Positions 7,991 to 16,310 of a stretch of 48,204 nucleotides of DNA are shown one piece after another; position 1 is the first letter of the stretch, and each line of letters begins with the position of its first letter. Origin of the DNA: Treponemataceae bacterium (GTDB lineage Bacteria; Spirochaetota; Spirochaetia; Treponematales; Treponemataceae); assembly GCA_024402455.1 (NCBI GenBank), contig JAKSTS010000004.1:1-48204 (forward strand). Direction: 5' to 3'. Under the pieces are notes generated by a model, which saw only the letters and a list, made by a program, of their open reading frames with translations, made no database searches and had not been told where the DNA came from. Both the position numbers and the translations under genes were made by a program.

Positions 7991-8019
7991 ATTATAACGT
8001 ACATTATTCTGTACGTCAA
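7991..8019 (-). promoter_or_regulatory. Toxin-antitoxin promoter with overlapping operator palindrome
   Basis: On the minus strand TTGACG (8019-8014) and TATAAT (7996-7991) are 17 bp apart. Between and across them lies CGTACA ... TGTACG-type symmetry (CGTAC at 7998-8002 and GTACG at 8011-8015), covering most of the spacer. A bound antitoxin would exclude RNA polymerase. The start codon is 18 bp beyond the -10 box. Confidence 0.8.
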
Positions 8020-8036
8020 ATTTATTTTAGGAATAT

Positions 8037-8080
8037 AAAAAAGCACGGCTCGACCCGCTGTCGGCTTTGCTTTGCCGTGC
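8037..8080 (-). terminator. Terminator of the Na/Pi transporter gene with an attC-like core
   Basis: On the minus strand GCACGGC pairs with GCCGTGC around a loop that has its own CGAC/GTCG stem, followed by six T. It can end the transcript from 8146-9792. The inner sequence CGGGTCGAGCC and the adjoining CAAAGC are shared with attC-like site 1, so it may be a decayed cassette site. Confidence 0.75.
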
Positions 8081-8145
8081 ACACGAGCGCACAGGGTTAA
8101 AATTCCTTTACAGAACACGACTGCAGGTTATAAAACTGTGTTAGG

Positions 8146-9792
8146 TTATCTGTTTGTAAGGCTTTCTGAAATGTTAAAGCAGTTGTCGCCGATGTGTTCA
8201 ATTCGTCTTACAATGTCAATATAAAGAAGTTCTGCTTTGACATCTGCACCGTTTTCAAGGCGCTTTCTTGCAACTTTTTTCAGGTCTTTTTTGAATGCGT
8301 CAATGCCGTCTTCAAATTTGCGTGCCATATCAAGCTTTTCAGCAGAAATCTGATTGTTTATGTTTTTGCGGATAAACTGCAGGAACTGGCGCACTAATTC
8401 AAGATAAGGCAAAAGCCGTTCCATGTCTTCTGTCTGAAATTTCATTTTCTTTTCGATAGAGCGGATTATTAATGTAATTGTTGTGTAGCAGCTGTCGCAC
8501 ATGTTTTCAAGTTCATCTACAATCTGAATCATGCTCGAAATGCGGTTGAGTTGCTTTTCTGAAATTTGCAGGGCTTCGCATTTTACAAGATAATGCGTAA
8601 TCTGTTCGTGCATCTGGTCAACGTAGTTTTCTGCCTGAATGCAGTCCTCTTTGTTTTCTTCAATGAACGATTCATTTCTTGTCATGAGCCCGACTTGAAT
8701 TTTTTCAAAAATGTCTGCAACTTCATCTGTCATGTCTGCAATTGCTTTTTCAGCCTGAATGAAATGCGACGCAATGCTGTCTTTTGTAAAGCTTTCTGTA
8801 AAAACAAGCTTGTAAACGCCTGTTGTTTCTGAATTTTCGTCTTTGATGAGAATCTGAGAAAGTCTGATTAATGGTTTCTGCAGCGGCAACAGAATTACAG
8901 TTGAAATGACTTTGAAAACTGTGTGCAGCATTGAAATGCGGATTGCAATGTTTGAGTTTTCGTGACCAGGTGTAAGCAGTGTAATAAGCGAAAGGAACGG
9001 CTTAAAGAAGATTAATGCTGCAATTGTTCCAAAGAAGTTAAAGAAAACGTGAATGAGTGCAGCCCGTTTTGCATCTGCGCTTTTGCCCATTGCTGCAAGA
9101 ATTGCATCAATGGTTGAACCAAGGTTACTGCCTAAAGTCATTGCTGCAGCAAGTTCCCATGTTATAAGACCGTTGTAAGCCATTGTAATGACAATGGCTG
9201 AAAAAGCAGAAGACGAATGAAGCAGTGCGGTTATAAAAATTCCTAAAATTACACCAAGAAGCAGTGCACAAGGTCCGTTGCCTTGAAAGTTAAAAAGCCA
9301 GCTGATCTGTTCTGGTCTAAAAGCATCTGAAAGACCAGAAAGACCAAGAAACAGCATGCCGAAGCCCATAATTGCTTCGCCGATGTTTTTGTAGCTTGAT
9401 TTTTTTATTATAGAAAGAAAATAACCGATTCCGACAACAGGAATGGCAAAAGCTGAAATTTTGAAATTGAAACCGAAAATTGCAACAATCCATGCAGTAA
9501 TCGTTGTACCGATGTTTGCACCAAAAGTTATTCCGACAGATTGTGCTAATGTAAGAAGTCCTGCGTTTACAAAAGTAACAACCATTACAGTCGTTGCACC
9601 AGATGACTGAATAATCATTGTAATTAAAAGACCTGTTAAAAGTCCGACTATTCTGTTTCCTGTAACAACGCTGAGTGCACGCTGTAATTTTTCTCCTGCA
9701 CTTTTTTGAATGCCGTCACTCATAAGTTTCATGCCATAAAGCAAAAAACCTAAACTTCCAAGAATCTGCAGTAGAATTGATATTGCTGTCAT
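8146..9792 (-). CDS. Na/Pi cotransporter family protein with PhoU-like tail
   Basis: A 548-residue inner-membrane protein of the NptA/YjbB-type sodium-phosphate cotransporter family. The membrane half (residues 1-310) has the inverted repeat with two QSSGATT / HSSSAFS signatures (near 62-68 and 195-201) and the GITFGANIGTT / LGSNLGSTIDA loops that form the substrate site. The C-terminal half, about 340-548, is helical and resembles PhoU, often linked to phosphate sensing. It probably moves phosphate with sodium, in either direction. No Shine-Dalgarno sequence precedes the ATG; a promoter at 9799-9827 ends six bases before it, so the mRNA may be leaderless. Confidence 0.9.
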   Translation of the reverse strand: MTAISILLQILGSLGFLLYGMKLMSDGIQKSAGEKLQRALSVVTGNRIVGLLTGLLITMIIQSSGATTVMVVTFVNAGLLTLAQSVGITFGANIGTTITAWIVAIFGFNFKISAFAIPVVGIGYFLSIIKKSSYKNIGEAIMGFGMLFLGLSGLSDAFRPEQISWLFNFQGNGPCALLLGVILGIFITALLHSSSAFSAIVITMAYNGLITWELAAAMTLGSNLGSTIDAILAAMGKSADAKRAALIHVFFNFFGTIAALIFFKPFLSLITLLTPGHENSNIAIRISMLHTVFKVISTVILLPLQKPLIRLSQILIKDENSETTGVYKLVFTESFTKDSIASHFIQAEKAIADMTDEVADIFEKIQVGLMTRNESFIEENKEDCIQAENYVDQMHEQITHYLVKCEALQISEKQLNRISSMIQIVDELENMCDSCYTTITLIIRSIEKKMKFQTEDMERLLPYLELVRQFLQFIRKNINNQISAEKLDMARKFEDGIDAFKKDLKKVARKRLENGADVKAELLYIDIVRRIEHIGDNCFNISESLTNR

Positions 9793-9798
9793 GCGTTA

Positions 9799-9827
9799 AC
9801 TCTAACATGAAGTCATTGTATTTTCAA
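9799..9827 (-). promoter_or_regulatory. Candidate promoter placing the Na/Pi gene start at +1
   Basis: Minus-strand TTGAAA (9827-9822) and TAGAGT (9804-9799) are 17 bp apart. The -10 box ends six bases before the ATG at 9792, so the transcript would start at the start codon. The -10 box is only a 4/6 match. Confidence 0.45.
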
Positions 9828-9967
9828 GATTGCGAACAGCAGCAGAATTGAAATTTGAAGAGATTGTTTCAAAATTAATGTCTGCAAAAATAATTTCAAA
9901 TAAACAAAAAATATCAGGGCGCAAAAAGCAGATGCTTTTTTACAGCAGGCATCTGCTTTTTTATTCT

Positions 9968-10645
9968 TTATTCAGCGTCTTTTTCGCTGTATTTTCTGGC
10001 AATTAAAAGTGAATAGACAAGCGGAATTATGACCAGTACTGCAATGCCTGCAACCATGGCATATTTGCCGATTGAGGTAAAGCATGTAATGAGAATAAAA
10101 AATCCTGTAATTACAAAAAGCTTGCCAGTAAAACGCTGATTTTTTGCCCATACAGCTGAGTTTTTCCGTGTCCATGGTGCCCTTACACCGATAATACCGT
10201 TGTTTTCAACTTTAGGAAGATAATTTCCAAGAATAATGAACATAACTGCAAGGACTGGTGCAACGACATGAAATGCATCTATTCCAAAACCTGCAGGAAG
10301 AAGAATCATCATTGCATTTACCGGAAGCCCGATAAGACAGATTATCCATTGTGTTATAAGTTCAACTTTTTTATTGATATTCTGTTTTGTTAATTTAATA
10401 GATAAATGCAATGCAAAATTTATGAGCAGCAGAAGAACAGGGCAGATGATAAAACCCCATGGTTTTGGCAGTGTCCAATTGACCTGGTTGTTCCAGCCGT
10501 ACTGCTGCGGAATGTCTTGCGGCAGTCTGTCGTAAAGAATAAAGCCCAATGCTATTGGCAAAAGACAGATTAGGCTTGTAATCCAGAGAACTGGTGTAAA
10601 AAGTTTCTTTTCTGTTTCAGTTGTCTTTTCGTTGATATCGTTCAT
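9968..10645 (-). CDS. sdpI: SdpI-family membrane protein (DUF1648 + SdpI)
   Basis: A 225-residue integral membrane protein with about six hydrophobic segments. Residues about 15-75 match DUF1648 (the ILYDRLPQDIPQQYGWNNQ segment), and the C-terminal half matches the SdpI domain (NYLPKVENNGIIGVRAPWT, then the NSAVWAKNQRFTGKLF segment). In Bacillus subtilis SdpI protects against the SdpC killing peptide and controls the repressor SdpR by holding it at the membrane. Here it follows an ArsR-type repressor by 26 bp on the same strand, the same pairing. Whether it confers immunity or only senses an envelope signal is unknown. Confidence 0.85.
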   Translation of the reverse strand: MNDINEKTTETEKKLFTPVLWITSLICLLPIALGFILYDRLPQDIPQQYGWNNQVNWTLPKPWGFIICPVLLLLINFALHLSIKLTKQNINKKVELITQWIICLIGLPVNAMMILLPAGFGIDAFHVVAPVLAVMFIILGNYLPKVENNGIIGVRAPWTRKNSAVWAKNQRFTGKLFVITGFFILITCFTSIGKYAMVAGIAVLVIIPLVYSLLIARKYSEKDAE

Positions 10646-10671
10646 AATATTTTTTCCTTAATATATAGAAG

Positions 10672-10989
10672 TTAATTTGCTTTAGACGAATCTTGAGATT
10701 CATCTTCTGTTATGTTTTTTTCTTCAGCCGTAGAATTAAACTGAGAAAACCACAGCATTAGTTCTTCAAAAACGCTTGTGTTTAATTCGTAGTAAATAAA
10801 GTTTTTTTTCTTTTCTTCACGGATTAAATCAGCTTTTTTTAAAGTTGCCAGGTGATACGAAATAGTTGCGCTTGTAATGTCGAACTTTTCGCATATTTCG
10901 CCGGCAGACATTTTGCGTTCTTTTAGAAGTTCAAGAATCTGTCTTCTTATCGGGTCAGACAATGCTTTAAATGTGTCTCCAAAAGCCAT
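10672..10989 (-). CDS. sdpR: ArsR-family repressor, SdpR-like
   Basis: A 105-residue winged-helix repressor. The helix-turn-helix runs over residues about 25-55 (MSAGEICEKFDITSATISYHL), preceded by the family N-terminus FKALSDPIRRQILELL. No metal-binding Cys pair (CxC) of metal-sensing ArsR proteins is present, which fits the SdpR type that responds to a membrane partner. CAGGAG lies before the ATG. It is first in an operon with the sdpI-like gene. The upstream region holds a good promoter with repeated palindromic boxes, indicating autoregulation. The last 20 residues are acidic and variable. Confidence 0.88.
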   Translation of the reverse strand: MAFGDTFKALSDPIRRQILELLKERKMSAGEICEKFDITSATISYHLATLKKADLIREEKKKNFIYYELNTSVFEELMLWFSQFNSTAEEKNITEDESQDSSKAN

Positions 10990-11036
10990 AATTTTGCTCC
11001 TGTTGCGCTGTGCGAATTTTCTAAAATACGTTGAAG

Positions 11037-11132
11037 TATTTAGAAAAATATCTAATTAGAAATATTTCTAAATAGAATATAGCACCAGCAAATCCAGAAG
11101 TCAATAACTATTTTGAAAATTTTCTAAATAGA
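11037..11132 (-). promoter_or_regulatory. sdpRI promoter and repeated operator boxes
   Basis: Minus-strand TTGACT (11104-11099) and TATATT (11081-11076) are 17 bp apart. A perfect 16-bp palindrome TTAGAAATATTTCTAA (11056-11071) covers the likely start point. TTTCTAAATAGA occurs exactly twice, at 11065-11076 and 11121-11132, bracketing the promoter, and TATTTAGAAA at 11037-11046 is a further inverted copy. This is a convincing operator set for the repressor encoded downstream. Confidence 0.75.
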
Positions 11133-11296
11133 TGTGCTGTGTGTATGCTATGGCATCTCTAAAAAATTAGCATATTTGCTTTTTTTATGTTCGTTTTGAA
11201 AAACAAAAAAAGAACAAAATGGTGCCTGTTTAATTTAATGCGGCTTTTTCTTCAACTGCTTTTCAAAGCGGATGTTTTAGAGTAATATAAGCTGTT

Positions 11297-12034
11297 ATGA
11301 CTAGAAAAGAGTTTCTTCTTGGTTTTGTTTTTATATGCTGTCTGTTTGTTTTGCCTTCGTGTCAAAAAATCGGCGAATCTTTTACAGGCGCAGATACGTC
11401 AAAAGTTTTGGCTGCAGATCCAGAAGAAAATGAAAAAATTGAACTTAGTGGTGTTACGGCTGTTCTTTTTGCTTACAATTATAATTCTCCGGAATTTGTA
11501 AAGGACTGTCTTGATTATCTTGATCAGAAATTCGGTCTTGAAAAAAATGGCGGTGCCATTCGTCCTATTATTTATCCGGATGATTTTCAAAAGGCTAACC
11601 GCATAAGAATAAGTTACATACGTGATTATGTGCGGGATACAAATGTTAATGCCCTTATAACTTTTGGTGCGCCGGAAGATACGGCTGCTGCTTTGACTGT
11701 GCTTCGAGATCAGGGCTGGAAAACTCCGGTTTATTCACTTTTTCCGCAGGATGATCTTTTGCCTGTAGAATATGTTTCGAGTTTTGTTCTTGAAAACGAT
11801 GATTTACAGCGGCAGGTTGACGCAGATGCGTTATTTCTGTTGACTTCAAGATTGGTTCAATATGCACAGTCTGCAGAAGAACTGACTGCAACAACAATCA
11901 AAAATGCCCTGCAAAGTGTTGTCGGTTTTGACTGGCAGGTTCTGCCTTATACAGATACAGAAACAGGAATAAGGCCGGCAAATCATTTTGTTTTGCATTC
12001 TGTTGCAGATGCAAGATATGGAACTGTTAAATAG
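11297..12034 (+). CDS. Lipoprotein, DUF3798-like periplasmic-binding fold
   Basis: A 245-residue predicted lipoprotein: the signal peptide ends in FVLPSC, with Cys22 as the lipidated residue. The mature part alternates hydrophobic strands and helices (VTAVLFAYNYNSPEFVKDCLDYL, ALITFGAPEDTAAALTVLRDQ, TPVYSLFP) like half of a type I periplasmic binding protein. I think it belongs to the DUF3798 group seen in spirochaetes, but this is recollection of pattern rather than a search. It stands alone with no permease genes nearby. There is no Shine-Dalgarno sequence; TAATAT at 11283-11288 ends eight bases before the ATG, so the mRNA may lack a leader. Function unknown. Confidence 0.7.
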   Translation: MTRKEFLLGFVFICCLFVLPSCQKIGESFTGADTSKVLAADPEENEKIELSGVTAVLFAYNYNSPEFVKDCLDYLDQKFGLEKNGGAIRPIIYPDDFQKANRIRISYIRDYVRDTNVNALITFGAPEDTAAALTVLRDQGWKTPVYSLFPQDDLLPVEYVSSFVLENDDLQRQVDADALFLLTSRLVQYAQSAEELTATTIKNALQSVVGFDWQVLPYTDTETGIRPANHFVLHSVADARYGTVK

Positions 12035-12163
12035 CTGTTGTGTTCCTCTGAAAATTATCAGAATGGTTTTTAGAGTCTGCATGTTTTTACAAATTTGTGC
12101 TTTAACTAAAAATTTCAAGATTCGGCGAAAAAAGCACTTTTAGAATATCGTTTTGGAGATGAA

Positions 12164-12847
12164 ATGAATGCACTGATACAGCAGCCTTCGCTGCTCATCG
12201 GTTCTGAAGATGACATTAAAAGAGTTGAAAAATTAAAATCTGGCTGTGTTCTTGCCATATCTGATACACATGGAAATTCAGAAGAGTTAGAAGCAATAAT
12301 CAGGGCTTTTTGTGCTGATTGTGATGCGCTTGTGTTTATGGGTGACGGCGTAAGCGATTTGCTTTCGTGTCTTGAAAAAGCAACAGAAGATAAAGAGTTG
12401 CAGGAATTGCTGCCGCCTGTCGTTGCATTTGTCCGGGGCAATGGTGATTCTGATTCTTATTTTATAAATAAAGTCGAAGAAGATAATGTTGCCCAGATTG
12501 CAGTTCAAGTGCCTGACAGGCAGATGCTTAAAATTGCCGGAAGAAATCTGCTTTTTATGCATGGGCATAGGCATGGCGTAGATTTGGGTACAGAAACTTT
12601 GGTTGCAGCTGTGGAACCGATGGATGCTGACATGATTTTTTTTGGGCATACCCATCGTCCGTTTTTAGAAGAATCAAATGCGTCTTTGCTTTTAAATCCA
12701 GGGAGCGTTGCCCGTCCACGCGGCTGTTTCCCTCCGTCTTTTGCTGTTGTTTCTTTTCCTGGTGAAACAGAACGCTATCATACGGAATTTTTTACTGTAA
12801 AGAGTTCAATATTTGGCGGTTATTCATTTGAACCGCTTGGCATTTGA
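12164..12847 (+). CDS. YfcE/MJ0936-type metallophosphoesterase
   Basis: A 227-residue calcineurin-like phosphoesterase of the YfcE group. The dimetal site motifs occur in order: ISDTHGN, MGDGVSD, RGNGDSD, MHGHRHG and FGHTHRP, followed by LLNPGS. Family members hydrolyse phosphodiesters with Mn2+; the physiological substrate is unknown. An N-terminal extension of about 28 residues precedes the first strand. TTGGAG lies upstream of the ATG with good spacing. A shorter start is possible at the VLAISDTHG strand only if a non-ATG codon were used, so I keep 12164. It is cytoplasmic and has no obvious operon partner. Confidence 0.88.
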   Translation: MNALIQQPSLLIGSEDDIKRVEKLKSGCVLAISDTHGNSEELEAIIRAFCADCDALVFMGDGVSDLLSCLEKATEDKELQELLPPVVAFVRGNGDSDSYFINKVEEDNVAQIAVQVPDRQMLKIAGRNLLFMHGHRHGVDLGTETLVAAVEPMDADMIFFGHTHRPFLEESNASLLLNPGSVARPRGCFPPSFAVVSFPGETERYHTEFFTVKSSIFGGYSFEPLGI

Positions 12848-13216
12848 TTTATACAGAATGTTTAAGTTCAAAACACAAATGAATTTGTTGTCTTTGGGTT
12901 GTTCAAAGTCTGCTGGTTTTATATTCTGCATTTTATGTTTCTTTTGCAAAAATGCATAAAAAGTTTATGGCTTAATGCTAAAAGAAAATGTTTCAGAATA
13001 ATTCAAAAAAAGTTGAACCATGCGGTGTAAAAATCAGTTTATGTATCATTCAAAAAAATGCGATTTTTTTTATAAAAAGATTTTTAATAATAAAAAAAAT
13101 GCCGATTTTATAAAAAATTCTATGTAAATATTGTTTATCTGGAAATTTTGGAAAACTTCTGTTTTGAAAATGACCTCTGATATTTGCTCTATCTAGATTT
13201 TTTTTGGAGGAAATCT
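12848..13216. other. A/T-rich gap upstream of nagB
   Basis: No gene is visible. The segment from about 12960 is very A/T-rich with several A and T tracts (for example 13064-13130), as is usual for curved upstream promoter regions. I see no convincing terminator for the phosphoesterase gene and no clear pair of promoter hexamers. The nagB ribosome binding site GGAGG is at 13206-13210. Confidence 0.4.
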
Positions 13217-14020
13217 ATGAGACTCGTTATCCGTGATAATTATGAAGATTGTTCTGCATGGGCAGCAAATCATATTGCCCGCAGAATTAATGAAGCAAAA
13301 CCGACTGCAAAAAAGCCTTTTGTGCTTGGTCTTCCGACTGGTTCAACTCCGCTTGGAACTTACAAAAAGCTGATAGAATTAAACAAAGCAGGCAAGGTTT
13401 CATTTGAGAATGTTGTAACATTCAATATGGATGAATATGTCGGTTTGCCGCCGGAACATGACCAGAGTTACCATTATTTTATGTGGGAAAATTTTTTTAA
13501 GCACATCAACATAAAAAAAGAAAATGTAAATATTCTTGACGGCATGGCCAAAGACCGTGTTGCAGAATGTGCACGCTATGAAGCAAAAATTGCTTCTTAT
13601 GGTGGCATAGATTTGTTTTTGGGTGGCGTTGGTGTTGATGGTCATATTGCGTTTAACGAACCTGGTTCTTCGCTTGCTTCCCGCACTCGCGAAAATACTT
13701 TGACAAGAGATACAATTATTGTTAACTCTCGCTTTTTTGGCGGAAATACGGATCTTGTTCCAAAAACTGCTTTGACTGTTGGTGTAGGAACTGTCTGTGA
13801 TTCCCGTGAAGTAATGATTTTGATTAACGGACACAATAAAGCTCTTGCTTTGCACCATGCAGTTGAAGCCGGCATAAGCCAGATGTGGACTGTCAGTGCA
13901 TTACAGATGCATCAAAATGCAATTATCGTTTGCGATGATGATGCAACAGATGAATTAAAAGTTGGTACTGTAAAATATTTTAAAGATATTGAATCAGCTA
14001 ATTTTGACAACAGCCTGTAA
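13217..14020 (+). CDS. nagB: Glucosamine-6-phosphate deaminase
   Basis: A 267-residue NagB, almost the length of E. coli NagB (266). It converts glucosamine 6-phosphate to fructose 6-phosphate and ammonia in the cytoplasm. Key motifs are LPTGSTP (phosphate site), FNMDEYVG with the proton-transferring Asp, and [17 protein letters not shown] with the Asp, His and Glu of the active site. The start at 13217 is set by GGAGG six bases upstream; an in-frame start 33 bp earlier would add residues not found in the family. The gene ends in a strong terminator. No nagA is adjacent; manA and a ROK regulator follow on the other side. Confidence 0.96.
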   Translation: MRLVIRDNYEDCSAWAANHIARRINEAKPTAKKPFVLGLPTGSTPLGTYKKLIELNKAGKVSFENVVTFNMDEYVGLPPEHDQSYHYFMWENFFKHINIKKENVNILDGMAKDRVAECARYEAKIASYGGIDLFLGGVGVDGHIAFNEPGSSLASRTRENTLTRDTIIVNSRFFGGNTDLVPKTALTVGVGTVCDSREVMILINGHNKALALHHAVEAGISQMWTVSALQMHQNAIIVCDDDATDELKVGTVKYFKDIESANFDNSL

Positions 14021-14042
14021 TGTTATCTGAATTTTAAAATGA

Positions 14043-14077
14043 ATACCCCCGACTGATTGCATCGGGGGTATTTTTTT
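14043..14077 (+). terminator. Rho-independent terminator of nagB
   Basis: ATACCCCCGA (14043-14052 region) pairs with TCGGGGGTAT around a 9-nt loop and is followed by seven T. It ends nagB and may also serve manA, which converges from the right. Confidence 0.93.
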
Positions 14078-14108
14078 GTCTGCATGCATGTATTTTGCAG
14101 AAATATTT

Positions 14109-14930
14109 TTATTTAGGGCAGATTTTCAAAAATGAACAATTTCCAGAAGCTTTTAGTTTTGAATTTGGAGCTGCAAGAATTGAATTGCCTTTAACTGCTT
14201 CAACTTTTTCATCATTGCATTCAAAAGAACCGGAACCTTCAATGATGAACAATGTCGTCCATGAATTTGTGTCATAGGTATTTTTTGTGCAGTTTGCTTC
14301 ACATTTTTCAATAGAAAAATAATCACATTCAAAAACACCGTTAAAAGACTGAAGAGGTTCAGAAAAATAATTTTTTGCAACATCGAGTGCTTTTTCAACA
14401 TGCACTTCGCGGTTTCTGCCCCAGTCATAAAGTCTGTATGTTATGTCACTTGGCTGTTGAATTTCTAAAAGTTTTAAGCCGCCTTTTATTGCATGTACAG
14501 TTCCAGCAGGAATAAAAACGAGATCACCTTTTTTTACAACAGTTTCAGAAAGATAAGATTCAATGCGGTTTTCTTTTATGGCAAGTAAAAGCTCTTCTTT
14601 TGTGTATATTCCTTTTAGTCCGGTAACGATTACAGAATCTGGTTCTGCGTCAAGAATGTACCAGCATTCTGTTTTTCCTGCTTCATGTTCGTTTTTTAAT
14701 GCATATTCATTGTCTGGGTGTACTTGAACCGAAAGCGTTTCTTCAGCCTCAATTGTCTTGATGAGAAGTGGAAAGGGAGAATTAAATAATGTATTTATAG
14801 AAATCTGTTTTTGTTTTTCGTAAAAAAAACTCGACGCATCTTTCATCGTCGACAGTATCCACTGTTCGCACCCCCAGATCTTTTTAGAAACAAAAGGCTT
14901 GAGCATGAATAACTTTTGCTCATTTTTCAT
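14109..14930 (-). CDS. manA: Mannose-6-phosphate isomerase, class I
   Basis: A 273-residue class I phosphomannose isomerase, which interconverts mannose 6-phosphate and fructose 6-phosphate. The zinc ligands are visible: Gln and His in SVQVHPDNEYA, Glu in GKTECWY, and His in FIPAGTVHAIKGG. LLEIQQPSD and YRLYDW are further family motifs. It is of the short bacterial type, with a jelly-roll C-terminus. The start at 14930 has no Shine-Dalgarno sequence but lies at the predicted transcription start, implying a leaderless mRNA; an alternative ATG at 14906 would begin at MLKPFV. It is divergent from a ROK regulator, which probably controls it. It fits with GH130-derived mannose phosphate metabolism. 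Confidence 0.94.
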   Translation of the reverse strand: MKNEQKLFMLKPFVSKKIWGCEQWILSTMKDASSFFYEKQKQISINTLFNSPFPLLIKTIEAEETLSVQVHPDNEYALKNEHEAGKTECWYILDAEPDSVIVTGLKGIYTKEELLLAIKENRIESYLSETVVKKGDLVFIPAGTVHAIKGGLKLLEIQQPSDITYRLYDWGRNREVHVEKALDVAKNYFSEPLQSFNGVFECDYFSIEKCEANCTKNTYDTNSWTTLFIIEGSGSFECNDEKVEAVKGNSILAAPNSKLKASGNCSFLKICPK

Positions 14931-14936
14931 GCAGAC

Positions 14937-14987
14937 ATATTAGTTGAGATTAAAAAACTTGTCAAATCCCCTGTTGGGTGATACAAT
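14937..14987. promoter_or_regulatory. Overlapping divergent promoters of manA and the ROK gene
   Basis: For manA (minus): TTGACA at 14965-14960 and TAATAT at 14942-14937, 17 bp apart. For the ROK gene (plus): TTGTCA at 14959-14964 and TACAAT at 14982-14987, 17 bp apart. The two -35 boxes overlap on opposite strands by five bases. The manA -10 box ends six bases before its ATG and the ROK -10 box nine bases before its ATG, so both transcripts should have little or no leader. Confidence 0.8.
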
Positions 14988-14996
14988 CAACTATCC

Positions 14997-16193
14997 ATGA
15001 AAAGTATAAATTCTCAATCCGATATAAACGTTTCAAGAATATTACGTCTTATATGGCAGAAAAATGGAATAAGTCGTGTAGAAATTGCAGCTCAGCTTGG
15101 TCTTGATAAATCAACTGTTACAAAAATTGTAGCCGCTTTAGTTGATGTCGGTATCGTTAAAGAATTTGCTCATGGCATTACAGGTCCGCAGGGTGGACGA
15201 AAACCTATCTATCTTGAAATTACAGAAACATTTGCTGTCGTCGGCGGAATTGAAATTCAAAAAGAAGGATTTTTCTGCTGTCTTTTGAATTTGCCTGGAA
15301 AATGTTTGTTTGAATATCAGGAAAAAACAAACTCAACAGACTGCATGGAAATCTTTTCCGCAGCATATAAAATTTTGCAGGAAGAAGCACAGAAAAGGCA
15401 GATAATCATTATTGGTGTTGGTGTAGGCATTTCGGGCATTGTCAACAGCGATTCTGGTGTAATCATGCAGTCTATTCCGTTTGAAATTACAAAACATTAT
15501 CCATTTACTCAGATGGCTTCTGTTCAGACTGGTGTTCCTGTTGTTATCGAAAATGATGCGCGCTGCTGCTGTTACAGTGAACGGACGCTTCAACATGATA
15601 TGGGACAGCAGAACAGCTTGTTTATATTGATAGAACTGCGCAATAAAAAAAAGGAAAATATTATAGATTCAAGCCAGGTGTCTGTGGGTGCTGGTCTTGT
15701 AATAAATGGAAAAATATTCAAAGGTACGGAATTTTCTGCCGGTGAATTCAGGTCTATGCTTTGGACAGACGGACAGCAACGGCAATTCTTTGCTCAAAAA
15801 GAAAATATCGAAGATTTTGGTGCTTTTCTGCCGGACGGGCAGAAAACGGAAGATTCTATTTTTAACGAACTTGCAAAACATGTTGCTTTTCTGACAAATA
15901 CTTTGAACCTTGAAACTGTTTATATCGGTGGAATTGACCAGGAAATAGAAGAAAAACTTGTGGAGCTAATTAAAAAACGAATAATGCTTCAGTGGCCGTA
16001 TGATTCAAGTCATTGTGTTGATGTAAGGTTGTGCTCGTTAGGCAATCTTGCTGTTGCTTATGGTGCAGCCGGCATGTTTATTGACAGATTTTTTGCATTG
16101 CCAAGCCTTTCAACACCTTCCGGCAGCGGTCCTTCAATTCTTGAAGCTTTATCGCAGATTTCTCTGACCGGTCATGCCGGCAAGCTGATTTAA
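14997..16193 (+). CDS. ROK-family transcriptional regulator
   Basis: A 398-residue NagC/XylR-type regulator. Residues about 15-65 form a winged helix-turn-helix (SRVEIAAQLGLDKSTVTKIVAALVDVGIV) followed by GPQGGRKP, typical of the group. The ROK fold follows, with IIGVGVGISGIVNSDSGVI, VVIENDARCCCYSE and SVGAGLVINGKIFKG. The zinc-binding Cys cluster that follows the conserved His in many ROK proteins is missing (GEFRSMLW instead), and the DxGGT kinase phosphate loop is not intact, so it should act only as a regulator. It is transcribed away from manA from overlapping promoters, so it likely represses manA and perhaps itself. Sugar effector unknown. Confidence 0.9.
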   Translation: MKSINSQSDINVSRILRLIWQKNGISRVEIAAQLGLDKSTVTKIVAALVDVGIVKEFAHGITGPQGGRKPIYLEITETFAVVGGIEIQKEGFFCCLLNLPGKCLFEYQEKTNSTDCMEIFSAAYKILQEEAQKRQIIIIGVGVGISGIVNSDSGVIMQSIPFEITKHYPFTQMASVQTGVPVVIENDARCCCYSERTLQHDMGQQNSLFILIELRNKKKENIIDSSQVSVGAGLVINGKIFKGTEFSAGEFRSMLWTDGQQRQFFAQKENIEDFGAFLPDGQKTEDSIFNELAKHVAFLTNTLNLETVYIGGIDQEIEEKLVELIKKRIMLQWPYDSSHCVDVRLCSLGNLAVAYGAAGMFIDRFFALPSLSTPSGSGPSILEALSQISLTGHAGKLI

Positions 16194-16310
16194 ATTCGAC
16201 ACTGAAAAAAACGCCTTTTGAAATTACTGTTTTTAAGGTTTCTTAATTGATAAATAATCAGAAGTTATTTTCCATATATCATTCCGTTTTTGCGATGTTG
16301 TTGATTTTGA

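Noticed and set aside
7918..8118. 66-codon minus-strand frame across the antitoxin promoter
   Set aside because: It overlaps the terminator, promoter and antitoxin start in another frame; its existence is explained by these signals.
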